The translations under genes and the position numbers were made by a program. Of a stretch of 35,825 nt of DNA, positions 19,701-27,425 are shown in pieces. A model generated the notes under the pieces. The model did not search any database. It saw nothing but the letters and a program-made list of their open reading frames with translations, and was not told the origin of the DNA. Every line of letters starts with the position of its first letter. The first letter of the stretch is position 1. The stretch is from an uncultured Treponema sp. (GTDB taxonomy: Bacteria; Spirochaetota; Spirochaetia; Treponematales; Treponemataceae), in NCBI GenBank assembly GCA_946411215.1, contig CAMKDH010000004.1:1-35825 (forward strand), written 5' to 3'.

Positions 19701-19813
19701 TTTCCTTGCGAGATTTCTGATTTTTTATTGCAGGAGGTTGTAAGAAGTGCTGCTGCAATCATTAACACAGATAAAACTGTGGCTCCGTGTTTTGTTATTC
19801 TAAACTGTTTCAT
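13685..19813 (-). CDS. Bacterial alpha-2-macroglobulin family lipoprotein (YfhM-like), thioester motif intact
   Basis: Lipobox LLTTSC; MG domains; DFRPTAVFEPEVVTDKNGKATVTFKVPDSLTTYRITAFG; thioester motif CLEQ in YPYGCLEQQSSK; overlaps pbpC by 16 bp. Confidence 0.93.
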   Translation of the reverse strand: MKQFRITKHGATVLSVLMIAAALLTTSCNKKSEISQGNGEATFNIKTKGKSKGAEAIRVAASEGRATFDSMASFFDLDFSAEEPEDFQSQNNTSSTKDKKSKKDKESTSVIPKIRKLDEYKTKYSSERKKFNIYSTEKKQTEDEDLSGLELKVEDWGPKKSVVSEARYPQFYVIFTQPVRALTALDAPSSTSDVVTITPKLKGTFHWYGTQHISFEAEEAADPSVIYTIKVDPQLKSIYGNSIRGETTFKTEAEPVQIKQIWGGYIKENMCAYDNTTGALPAYENRVFVRTNYLLKAESLANKLVVKAGNNLYTASAISVEPDFSNKSFSWWNNEPECNKEAGTTNSFIVTINGYIPHNSVISIRTTDDAKTSTFKTLQPFDRIRVSDYTDYTDGNMGNPLKIIFSQIPDEDSVIEYITVHDTEGNIYKLTKDNIVINGRYLTIHSLPLELNSTYYLYIQNGFRDIYGQLYNNGNGTLYYTFKTRPVKAYVNYLDYGARMLEAQFPHKLIYEHQNILNGSYYMIRGVQNPLYTSDKGIYLDHPVYVNDEEKNRRHFEEIELDPYLTNGYGFVRFDAHTEYKDIDYWDGEEYTKKDDNILTVQVTDLGITTRMGINRAVVMVRSLSTNKPVADADVYVLNECSRLTDDPLDHILAQGKTDKNGLAIINYTEEQIAAYERNHDYDYSYQDNLIVYVAKGDDKAVFSPTSHNTWRDGVPTASRHDARKAIQRTFMFVDRGVYRPGETVTYRGIDRDQILGALNVHSGSYTINVEEGWWNGEKITPEISGTLSASGGFYGSFKIPDDQKPGHYTIKYHRDDADQYTIERINFQIAEFERVKTTASITVPEITYYSGDTLTAELSAEYLAGGALSGAEYNTVWNKQAQNISFETPETKGFDFGPDLYSYRMYYSDSKGKLSAEGKASLSCTSEKITDGSTYSYRVESSVTDVSNQRISTAANITVHPAKFYVGVKRSAGSSGFAKTNTKIDFPYILTDVKGNSLANPMQKVSSLSYKLMREEWTVIHEQSVDNTLYSRYERQEIEEATGTINIGTSATGTLSLTPTNSGWYTLTVTGKDKDDGTVITQLGFYVTGGDFYRYNDYNSEAINLTPEQSQYNPGDKAQILMESPLPEGDYLITIEREGIFSEEIRHFDSPANVIEVPVSSKFVPVFYVAVSSYSVRQGQPTHQYGEPDLDKPKGYFGVTPVFVNPYVRAFSVAVETDKPSYKPGEMATLTLTATKGGKPLSNAELTVMAVDRGVLDLINYHVPNPIDYFYSTSNFPLRVRGGDSRALLMDPVTYSIKDLQGGDSDEEKDEDERKDFRPTAVFEPEVVTDKNGKATVTFKVPDSLTTYRITAFGVKDDLFSLKEDEFVVQNPINVQQVQPRKLRERDTAECGVLVTNLDAKGHEITISLETRTPTKNTAQDEREGRITIPGEASIDGPATNKIYVAPGDSSVVYFNVAAEKSGTVELVYTVNSDIFNEKLNSPIKIEKTYTYETVATLGTINNESTTGKSVEQLVIPGFAKDARGDVSFTIDATRLGMLGSSVNYLFAYPYGCLEQQSSKILPLIAFGEYIDVFGLNSEISNVETLVKSYLKTWGMYQLNEGGFPYWPNGDYPSLYVSLRMAYIYALALERGYKVDDFGYDIDNLLTYIRRELAERQDIQYDYQRAYACYIHALLGKPNMNVILQNLYAKRKDLSLSTNALIAFAYLAGSNGGDSTEARTIAQEIRDYLQIDGRTVSVIRKSRSNMWEWYNSDSEQMALILELLCKLNPNDQMVDKLIYTLMQNQSHGYWQNTATTSRVLEAIYTYIKGRKLDDTNYKGTVSLNGTELFGENFKGANAKPKKLELTFEGDILSSLTPDTPADVTFKRDGTGNLYYTMQMRYAMPDEYLTARDEGIKVTYTIIDSETDEVVNKSNSTDCLLNLTSGKIYKASITVETHKKREYLALRAPIPSGAEILDSSLVTTGTVEEKNNLSWGHWLSNKAIRDNEVQFFWNSFGSGTATVNFTFRAARRGIYPVPPVQAECMYEPETFGRGDGYLCIIE

Positions 19814-20673
19814 TTTTCAACTCCTGTTGTCTGATTATTTGTTATATTTTTTGCAGTCCATTTTAAAACTGCCATTGCATATTTCATCTGATTTTCAGGC
19901 ATGAAGACGTAATATTTTTTTTCACCTTCTTCAAACTTTGCTCCAATTGTCATTACTGTAGAAGTTGTTTCCGAAACAGAAAAAACTGCATCAATTGGAA
20001 TCTCTATTCCTTCAGAAAGTGTCATGATTGCTATACGCTGATTTGTTATTACAAAGTTACCTTCATTTCCTTTTTGAATTGTTTCTGTTGCAAAATTGAT
20101 TTTTTCACCTTCATTTAAATCAAGGCGAAGAAAATGAACCATAGGCATTTTAGAATCCGGGGTTAGCGGAAGCTTATATTTGTTTGTGTCTACATAAGGA
20201 TTTTCGTATGTTGATTTTCCTTTTGAACGAAGGTTCTGCATTATTATAAGGAAGAGCATAAAGCCAAAGAACAAAATAGGATAAATGAATTTAGGGGAAT
20301 CCTTGCCCTGTGACTGCTGAACACTTTTTGGAACCCGTTCACTTAAAGGCTGATTTTGATTATTTGATTTTTTTCTGCCGGCAGATGATTTTGAAGAACC
20401 TGAACCTTTTGCCCCGCTGCCAGAATCAAATGCTGTATAACCGCTGTTTGAACCAAAAGGAAGCGAAATGCCTCCGGTATTAATTGCGGGTTTTACAAAA
20501 AACAAAAATGCAAGTAATGCTGCATAAAATGCTGTGAGCGAAATTGAAAGAATGATCTTAGTTTTTTTCTTCCACTGGGTGTAGTAAAACATGAGAACAA
20601 TTCCAAGCGGAATGCACAGAATTGAAACAAAGCATGCTATAGTAACGATTGAAAATAGTTTACTTTTTGACAT
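19810..20673 (-). CDS. Membrane protein with possible C-terminal PH-like domain, hypothetical
   Basis: Three predicted TM segments, Ser/Gly-rich linker, C-terminal beta-rich region (EGNFVITNQRIAIMTLSEGIEIPIDAVFSVSET); overlaps the alpha-2-macroglobulin start by 4 nt. Confidence 0.6.
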   Translation of the reverse strand: MSKSKLFSIVTIACFVSILCIPLGIVLMFYYTQWKKKTKIILSISLTAFYAALLAFLFFVKPAINTGGISLPFGSNSGYTAFDSGSGAKGSGSSKSSAGRKKSNNQNQPLSERVPKSVQQSQGKDSPKFIYPILFFGFMLFLIIMQNLRSKGKSTYENPYVDTNKYKLPLTPDSKMPMVHFLRLDLNEGEKINFATETIQKGNEGNFVITNQRIAIMTLSEGIEIPIDAVFSVSETTSTVMTIGAKFEEGEKKYYVFMPENQMKYAMAVLKWTAKNITNNQTTGVEK

Positions 20674-21449
20674 TCAAACTCCATACCGTATGTAAGTTTT
20701 AAGTTTTCTTTATTTAATATATCACTTATTTTACCACAAATAGGAGTAGTCAACAATGGCAGAAGTATGAGTGTGTCTGCATAAGAAGCGGCGAGGTTTA
20801 TGTCATGCACAGACAAAAGAATTCCAATTCCTTTTTCCTGTGCAAGGGTATGAAGCTTTTTCAAAAGCCATGGCTCATAAACAAAATCAAGATTAGCGGC
20901 TGGTTCATCAAGTAAAATAAAGTCTGCCTGCTGGCATATTGCTCTTGCAATGCGTGCTTTTTGAAACTCTCCGCCCGAAAGTGAATGAACAGGCCTTTGT
21001 GCAAGGGAATCAATCTGAAGCTCGCGAAGGGCATCGTCTGCAAGCTCTTCATCCTGTTGCGTATAAAATCCGTTTTTTGTGTGGCAGAAGCGCCCCTGAA
21101 GTACAAGCTCGCGAACTGTAAAATCCCAGGTGGAATATTCGTTCTGCTGCATAAAGGCAACAGTTTTTGCAGCAAGTTTTCGCGGGAGTTTATGCAGACT
21201 CAGGGCATCAATTACATTGGGATTATTAAGAGTCTGTAAGGAACTTCTTTGAGAAACTGTTCCCTGTAATACCTTGAGACTTTGATCTGGAACCCCTGCA
21301 AGAATAGAAAGCAGGGTAGATTTTCCGCAGCCGTTTGGTCCGCACAGGCAGGTCAGTTCTCCCTGTTTAATAGAAACAGAGACATTTTTGAGAACAGTTT
21401 TTTTCCCGTAATAGGCAGAAAGACCCCTAAGAACAAGCTCCCGGTTCAT
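20637..21449 (-). CDS. ABC transporter ATP-binding protein (FecE/BtuD type)
   Basis: Walker A GPNGCGKST, signature HSLSGGEFQKARIARA, Walker B FILLDEPAANLD, H-loop SVHDINLAASYAD. Confidence 0.92.
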   Translation of the reverse strand: MNRELVLRGLSAYYGKKTVLKNVSVSIKQGELTCLCGPNGCGKSTLLSILAGVPDQSLKVLQGTVSQRSSLQTLNNPNVIDALSLHKLPRKLAAKTVAFMQQNEYSTWDFTVRELVLQGRFCHTKNGFYTQQDEELADDALRELQIDSLAQRPVHSLSGGEFQKARIARAICQQADFILLDEPAANLDFVYEPWLLKKLHTLAQEKGIGILLSVHDINLAASYADTLILLPLLTTPICGKISDILNKENLKLTYGMEFECQKVNYFQSLL

Positions 21450-21579
21450 AAAAAATATTATACATGATATACAAAATCAGGGCAAACAAGAAAAAAAAAT
21501 TGCATTAAATCGTTTAATTTTTTCTGAAATTGCCGGCAAATCTTGACGTGTCTGATGCTTGTAGTAAAATAAAATTACT

Positions 21580-22707
21580 ATGAAAAGATCTGGGAAAAAA
21601 TCATTTTTAATTTTCTTATTTGTAATTTTGACTTCTCTTGCCGGAATCTGGGCAGAAAATAAGAGCATAGCAGTCGATTCTGAACATGTCAGGAAAGTTG
21701 GAAGAACCTATGAACATTCAGAAGGATTGATTCTTGCTTTTTCTGCAACCGGAATTGAATTTAATGTAAATGCAAAATATCTGGGAGTAACCATTGCGGG
21801 AGACAGTGGAGTCTCTGGTTCCGAGAACAATTCTTCTGCCAGAATAGTCGCTTTTGTAAATGGCCAGAGATTTCTTGATAAAATGATAAGTAAGAAATCT
21901 GAAACTTTTACAATCTTTGATGAAGATAAAAATGTAGAAGGACTTGTTCAGATTCTTAAAGTTTCAGAAAGTGCAAATTCTCTTGCAGCAATTACAAGTC
22001 TTACTGTTGATGAAAATGGAATTGTAAGCCCTGCTAAAGAAAGAGCGCTTAAAATGGAATTTATAGGCGATTCTATTACTTGTGGTTATGGAGTTGATGA
22101 TCCGGTAAAAGAACATCATTTTAAAACTTCAACAGAAGATGCCACTAAAACTTATGCATTTAAAACCGCACAGGCTCTTAATGCAGACTGGTCTTTTGTA
22201 AGCGTAAGCGGCAGGGGACTTGTTTCAGGTTATACTGGAGACGGTAAGAAAAATCCAAATTCTGTAATTCCAAGAATTTATGATAAACTTGGTTTTACCT
22301 GGGGAAATACAATTTTTGGAATTAATCCGGGGAATGTAAGCTGGAACTTTGATTCATATCAGCCCGATTTTGTTGTTATCAATCTTGGTACGAATGACTC
22401 AACTTATACAAAGAAAAATGCAGATAGACTTCAGGAATATGTTGATTCTTATGTGGCCTTCCTAAAACAAATCAGACAGAAAAATCCTAAGGCTCAAATT
22501 ATTTGTTGTTTGGGAATGATGGGAGATGATTTGTATATCAGTATGGCTCAGGCAGTTTCAAAATATTCTTCGGAAACAGGAGATACAAAGGTTTCTGCCT
22601 TAAGACTAAATCCTCAGCAAATGAGCGATACAATTTGTGCCGACTGGCACCCTTCAGAAAAAACACACGAAAAAGCAAGTAAAGTTCTTCTTGACATACT
22701 CCGATAG
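21580..22707 (+). CDS. Secreted SGNH/GDSL hydrolase, CE2-like acetyl-xylan esterase
   Basis: Signal peptide; EFIGDSITCGYGVD; VINLGTNDST; DWHPSEKTHEKAS. Confidence 0.88.
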   Translation: MKRSGKKSFLIFLFVILTSLAGIWAENKSIAVDSEHVRKVGRTYEHSEGLILAFSATGIEFNVNAKYLGVTIAGDSGVSGSENNSSARIVAFVNGQRFLDKMISKKSETFTIFDEDKNVEGLVQILKVSESANSLAAITSLTVDENGIVSPAKERALKMEFIGDSITCGYGVDDPVKEHHFKTSTEDATKTYAFKTAQALNADWSFVSVSGRGLVSGYTGDGKKNPNSVIPRIYDKLGFTWGNTIFGINPGNVSWNFDSYQPDFVVINLGTNDSTYTKKNADRLQEYVDSYVAFLKQIRQKNPKAQIICCLGMMGDDLYISMAQAVSKYSSETGDTKVSALRLNPQQMSDTICADWHPSEKTHEKASKVLLDILR

Positions 22708-22719
22708 ACATAGTATGAT
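22691..22719 (+). promoter_or_regulatory. sigma70 promoter for the padR operon
   Basis: TTGACA-N17-TATGAT (perfect -35, 5/6 -10, optimal spacing), overlapping the end of the SGNH gene. Confidence 0.75.
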
Positions 22720-22758
22720 AAATATAGTACGACAGACGTAGTACGATAGACAGAGTAT
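22703..22758. repeat. Four tandem copies of a 14-bp motif (candidate operator array)
   Basis: gatagacatagtat / gataaatatagtac / gacagacgtagtac / gatagacagagtat, contiguous without gaps. Confidence 0.85.
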
Positions 22759-22769
22759 GAGGAGGAGCT

Positions 22770-23108
22770 ATGGTATCAATCAGCAGTGATGTTATCCGCG
22801 GTTATAACGACACGATGATATTGTTTCTGCTAAAAAAGGCGCCGTCCTACGGGTATGAAATTTCCAAAAGTATAAAAGCGATGACGAACGAAAAGTACAT
22901 CATTAAGGAAACAACGCTCTATTCTGCTTTTACACGAATGGAAGAAAATGGTTATGTAGAATCATTTTCACGGGAGGCCGAGAACGGTAAAAGGCGTACG
23001 TATTATCGTATAACCGAAAAAGGGAATTTGTATTACAACGAAAAATGCGAAGAGTGGAAGCTTACTCAGGAAGTTGTAGGCAAGTTTATTGCAGAAGAAT
23101 CTATGTAA
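22770..23108 (+). CDS. PadR family transcriptional regulator
   Basis: DTMILFLLKKAPSYGYEISKSIK...IIKETTLYSAFTRMEENGYVESFSREAENGKRRTYYRITEKG. Confidence 0.94.
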   Translation: MVSISSDVIRGYNDTMILFLLKKAPSYGYEISKSIKAMTNEKYIIKETTLYSAFTRMEENGYVESFSREAENGKRRTYYRITEKGNLYYNEKCEEWKLTQEVVGKFIAEESM

Positions 23109-23121
23109 CAGGAGAAGACAA

Positions 23122-24093
23122 ATGGAAACAATTAAAAATTATCTTGAATCAATGTTCAGAAATCTTCCAAATACAAGCGAAGTTCTTAAAGCAAAAGCAG
23201 AACTTCTTCAGATGATGGAAGATAAATACACAGAACTCAGACGCGAAGGAAAATCAGAAAACGAAGCAGTAGCAACTGTAATTTCGGAATTTGGAAATCT
23301 TGATGAGCTTGCGGATTCTCTTGGAATTAAGCATGTTATTCATAATGATCAGGAACCACATCAGAGACGCAATCTTTCTCTGGATGAAGTAAAAGAATAT
23401 CTTTCAGATTTGATTACAGCAATTATTATCAGATCTGCAGGAATTGCATTATTTATTACTTGTTGCGTGCCGGTGGTTTTCTTTGGAAGTGTTGTTGGAA
23501 AAGAAGTCATTGGTATTTGTCTTATGTTCATCTTTATTGCATTGGGAGTAGCAGCAATGGTTATCCCTCGCATGAGAATGGAACAGTGGAGATTTATAAG
23601 AACAGAACCTTGCTCAATCAGTCCTGCTACAACAGATTTTGTTTCTGAAGAAAAACGCAAGTTCAGAAATGCATACACAATCATGAACACCTTGGGAATC
23701 ATTTTCTGTATCTGCAGTGTTGTTCCTGCAATCATCCTTGATGATCTTTCACACAGAATTAATGAATCATGGTCAGGAATCTTTTTCTTCCTGTTTATTG
23801 CAGCGGGTGTAGTTTGTTTTACTTACAGTAACAGACGCTATACAGCATATCAGAGACTTCTCAACTTGAATTCTGAAACAACAATTGGCGGAACTTATAC
23901 AGGTTCCCGCGATAAAGAGCCGTTCTACAGAAATAAGACAATGCGTGCTATAATGTCTGTATACTGGCCAACTGTAACTTGTATCTATCTTTGTTACAGC
24001 TTCCTTTCATTCCAGTGGTGGATTTCCTGGATAATCTGGCCGATTGCCGGAGTTATTCACAAGCTCATTATTAATTTGAGTTCGGAAGAATAA
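23122..24093 (+). CDS. Membrane protein with permease-prefix/DUF1700-like N-terminal domain
   Basis: METIKNYLESMFRNLPNTSEVLKAKAELLQMMEDKYTELRREGKSENEAVATVISEFGNLDELA, then TM segments; start taken as ATG 23122 with an SD. Confidence 0.82.
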   Translation: METIKNYLESMFRNLPNTSEVLKAKAELLQMMEDKYTELRREGKSENEAVATVISEFGNLDELADSLGIKHVIHNDQEPHQRRNLSLDEVKEYLSDLITAIIIRSAGIALFITCCVPVVFFGSVVGKEVIGICLMFIFIALGVAAMVIPRMRMEQWRFIRTEPCSISPATTDFVSEEKRKFRNAYTIMNTLGIIFCICSVVPAIILDDLSHRINESWSGIFFFLFIAAGVVCFTYSNRRYTAYQRLLNLNSETTIGGTYTGSRDKEPFYRNKTMRAIMSVYWPTVTCIYLCYSFLSFQWWISWIIWPIAGVIHKLIINLSSEE

Positions 24094-24105
24094 GGGGGGA
24101 TAAAA

Positions 24106-24903
24106 ATGAAAAGAAATATTTTCTTAATTATAATTACGGGCATAACAGTAATCTGTATTATTGCGGGTGCAGTTCGTCATATTGCTGTTCATGATAAAGA
24201 AATAAGTTCAATAAAATCGTCTATCAAAGAAGGAATCCGCAGTGGCAATTTTGATTTTGATTTTGACGATTATTATGAAGATAATGATTATGATGAAGAC
24301 GATTCGTGGAATGATTTTGACTTTGATACAGCCGATCCAAAATCTTTTGATTCAGAAGTAATTGGTGAGTTTACAGATCTTAGTGTTCGTCTTAAGGTTG
24401 GTGCTCTTAAAATAGAACGCGGCAACAAATGGGAAATAAAATCAAAATATAGTCAGAAGAATCTTAAGCCTGTATACACTTTGAAAAATAAAAAGCTTTC
24501 TATTTCGCAGCCACACTACAGAAATAATGTTCTTGGAAACAAGGATTGTCGTGTAATTATCACAGTTCCATTTGGTGTAGAACTTGATAAGCTTTATGCT
24601 AACCTTGATGTTGGTGCTATAGACTTGAGTGGTTTTGATGTTAAGACTGGCTCTGTTGATACAAATGTAGGCGCTATTTCAATTTCGAAAGTAGGTTTTA
24701 ACGATCTTGATGTTGAATCTGATGTTGGTGCAGTTTCTATTGATCTTATTGAATCTGTAGATAAATATGATGTTAATATCTCTTCGGATCTTGGCGGTAT
24801 TACAATTAACGGACATAATGCTAAGCGAAAATACACTCATAAAGGTGATTCTTCCAAGCGTCTTAGAGTTAGAACAGACATAGGTGCAATTGAAGTTAAT
24901 TGA
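24106..24903 (+). CDS. DUF4097-like beta-helix protein with N-terminal TM and acidic linker
   Basis: N-terminal TM, FDFDFDDYYEDNDYDEDDSW acidic stretch, repeating ...VGAIDLSGF...VGAISISKV...VGAVSIDLIE...LGGITINGH...IGAIEVN. Confidence 0.8.
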   Translation: MKRNIFLIIITGITVICIIAGAVRHIAVHDKEISSIKSSIKEGIRSGNFDFDFDDYYEDNDYDEDDSWNDFDFDTADPKSFDSEVIGEFTDLSVRLKVGALKIERGNKWEIKSKYSQKNLKPVYTLKNKKLSISQPHYRNNVLGNKDCRVIITVPFGVELDKLYANLDVGAIDLSGFDVKTGSVDTNVGAISISKVGFNDLDVESDVGAVSIDLIESVDKYDVNISSDLGGITINGHNAKRKYTHKGDSSKRLRVRTDIGAIEVN

Positions 24904-24918
24904 ATGCCCGAGGTGAAT

Positions 24919-26424
24919 ATGAAAAAAACTGCTTCTGCTAATATCATTATTTCTGACTTTCCGGATCCTGATGTAATTCGAGTTGATGATGTTTATTACA
25001 TGGTAAGCACAACAATGCATTTTATGCCTGGCTGTGTAATCCTTCGTTCTTATAATCTTGTAGACTGGGAATTTGCGGCTTATGTTTATGAAAAGTTAGA
25101 GATGACTAACGGTCAGTTACTCATGGATAACCGCGGCATTTACGGAAAAGGTATGTGGGCTGCTTCGCTTAATTATCATGATGAGAAATTTTATGTAAGC
25201 TTTGTTGCAAACGACACACACAAAACATATCTTTTTACTTCAGAGAAAATTGAAGGTCCATGGGAACGTTCAGAAATAAAAGGCTTTTATCATGACATGT
25301 CGCTTTTCTGGGATGATGATGGAAGAGTTTTTGTTGTTCACGGAAATACAGATATTCATCTTACCGAACTTGAAAGTGATTTGACTGGTCCTAAAAAGGG
25401 AGGAGTTGATAAAGTTATAATTCAGGATGATCGTGAAAAAGTGAATCTTGGTTATGAAGGAAGTCATCTTTATAAAATTAACGGCCGCTACTATAACTTT
25501 ATGATTCACATGCCTAAAGGAAAAATGCGAACTGAAGGCTGTTATGTTGCAGATAATATCGAAGGTCCGTGGACAGGCGGTGATGTTCTTTGTTCAGATT
25601 TGGGTAACTGGAACAGCGGTGTAGCGCAGGGCGGAATTGTTCAGGATAAAGAAGGCAATTGGTTTGGGATTCTTTTCCAGGATCACGGAGCCTTGGGACG
25701 CATTCCTGTTCTTGTACCTGTTGTGTTTGGCGAAGATGAATTTCCAAAGTTTGAGGTTGTCCCTGAACTCTCTGTTCTTGATAACAATCCTGGCTACAAA
25801 TATGCACCTCTGTGGAGCAACGACTTTACAAATCCTGCCTGGCAGTGGAATCATATTCCTGATGCACGCGGATATACTTTGCAGAATAATCTCTACACAA
25901 TCCAGACAAAGAAGGTCGTAAAGAATATCACTCAGGCCGCTAACACATACACACAGAGAACACTCACAGAAAAATGTGCAGGCTCTGTTGTGATAGATGC
26001 AAGTCAGATAGGAGAGGGCGACTTTGCGGGGCTCGCTGCTTTAGAAGGAGAATATGGCTTTATTGCTGTAACAAAACGCGACGGTAAATATTATCTTGTT
26101 GCGGCTGAGCATAAAACAAAAAATGAACCATGGGCAATGGGAGTATTTGACAAAGATCCGCCGACTATAATAGCCGAAATCCCTCTTAAATCTCCAAAGC
26201 TTGAACTCAAACTGATTTTTGATTTGACTCGTGCAAAGCAGCAGGTTGAGCTCTTGTACAGGGAAAAACCAGGTAAAGGTGAATATCAGACTCTTTCAAC
26301 ACCTGTAAAACTCAGATACACACTTGATCAGTTTGTTGGAGTACGTTTTGCATTGTTCTGTTATTCAACAAAGCAGGCAGGTGGAAAAGCTGAGTTTACA
26401 GATTTTAACTATTCTTTCTGGTAA
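24919..26424 (+). CDS. Glycoside hydrolase family 43 (beta-xylosidase / arabinofuranosidase type)
   Basis: FPDPDVIRVDDVYYMVSTTMHFMPGCVILRSYNLVDWE, HDMSLFWDDDGRVFVVHG, YEGSHLYKINGRYYNF; no signal peptide. ATG 24919 chosen because GAGGTG precedes it. Confidence 0.93.
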   Translation: MKKTASANIIISDFPDPDVIRVDDVYYMVSTTMHFMPGCVILRSYNLVDWEFAAYVYEKLEMTNGQLLMDNRGIYGKGMWAASLNYHDEKFYVSFVANDTHKTYLFTSEKIEGPWERSEIKGFYHDMSLFWDDDGRVFVVHGNTDIHLTELESDLTGPKKGGVDKVIIQDDREKVNLGYEGSHLYKINGRYYNFMIHMPKGKMRTEGCYVADNIEGPWTGGDVLCSDLGNWNSGVAQGGIVQDKEGNWFGILFQDHGALGRIPVLVPVVFGEDEFPKFEVVPELSVLDNNPGYKYAPLWSNDFTNPAWQWNHIPDARGYTLQNNLYTIQTKKVVKNITQAANTYTQRTLTEKCAGSVVIDASQIGEGDFAGLAALEGEYGFIAVTKRDGKYYLVAAEHKTKNEPWAMGVFDKDPPTIIAEIPLKSPKLELKLIFDLTRAKQQVELLYREKPGKGEYQTLSTPVKLRYTLDQFVGVRFALFCYSTKQAGGKAEFTDFNYSFW

Positions 26425-27415
26425 GGCAAAGAGAAATAAAGAAAGGTACTCCCAGTATTGAAGTAATAATTCCCGCTGGGAGTTCGCCTGGTGCAATTGC
26501 GGTTCGAGCGATTGTATCTGAAATAAGGAGAAGTGCGGCTCCAAACATCATGCTGTAAGGAATTAAAGTTTTGCTTTTAGGTCCAGAAATCTTTCGAACA
26601 ATATGAGGAGCAATAAGTCCTACAAAACCAATTGTTCCTCCCGCACAAACAGCAGCGCTTACAGCAAGCGCACCACAAATCAAAACAAATATTCTAAGGC
26701 GGTCTACCTGTACACCAAGGGAGGCCGCTGTTTTTTCTCCGCAGGTAAGTAAATCAAGCGGACGTGAAACTGCAAATGCGATGATAATAGAAATAGCCGA
26801 AGGAATTGCAATAAAGATAAGCTCCTTCCAGCCGCGTCCATTAAAGCTTCCTAAAATCCAGGTGTAAATGGAGTGAAGTTCTTTGTTACTTGTAAGAAGA
26901 ATTGCAGAAGAAATAGAGGAATAGAGTGTTCCAAGAGCAGTACCGCAAAGCAAAAGCATTACAGAAGACGCTTTTCCCGCTTTACTAAAAGCAAGTGCAG
27001 TTACAAAAAATCCTGAAGCGAGTGCACCCAAAAACGCACAAAGGTTTATTGGAGAAATAAACTTAAAAACAGGTTCGAGTGCTGGTGGTAAAGTGCAGCC
27101 TGCAAGAATAACTGTTGCAATTACAGCCCCAAGGGTTGCGCCCGAAGAGATTCCCATAATGCCGGGTTCTGCGAGCGGATTACGGAAGAATAACTGGAAT
27201 ACAGCACCGCTTCCGCCTAGCAGGAGGCCTGTAACAAGAACAAGCAGACATCTTGGCAAACGGATTTTCCAAAGGATGATGTTTTGAAATTTAGTACCTT
27301 GTCCTATTATTACCTGAGGTGGCAGCTTTTCGGCTCCAAAAATCAGAGCTGCAAAAAGCGAGAGAACAAGGACAATAAAAAAAATCAGAGCGCAAAGCGG
27401 TTGCCGTTTAGCCAT
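26405..27415 (-). CDS. FecCD/BtuC family ABC transporter permease
   Basis: RLPRCLLVLVTGLLLGGSGAVFQLFFRNPLAEPGIMGISSGA, CAGGTIGFVGLIAPHIVRKISG, PGELPAGIITSILGVPFFISL. Confidence 0.95.
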   Translation of the reverse strand: MAKRQPLCALIFFIVLVLSLFAALIFGAEKLPPQVIIGQGTKFQNIILWKIRLPRCLLVLVTGLLLGGSGAVFQLFFRNPLAEPGIMGISSGATLGAVIATVILAGCTLPPALEPVFKFISPINLCAFLGALASGFFVTALAFSKAGKASSVMLLLCGTALGTLYSSISSAILLTSNKELHSIYTWILGSFNGRGWKELIFIAIPSAISIIIAFAVSRPLDLLTCGEKTAASLGVQVDRLRIFVLICGALAVSAAVCAGGTIGFVGLIAPHIVRKISGPKSKTLIPYSMMFGAALLLISDTIARTAIAPGELPAGIITSILGVPFFISLCLTRKNS

Positions 27416-27425
27416 TATAAAAAAT

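Noticed and set aside
22703-22758. CRISPR-like array
   Set aside because: The four 14-bp units are contiguous with no spacers and no cas genes; better explained as a promoter-associated tandem repeat.
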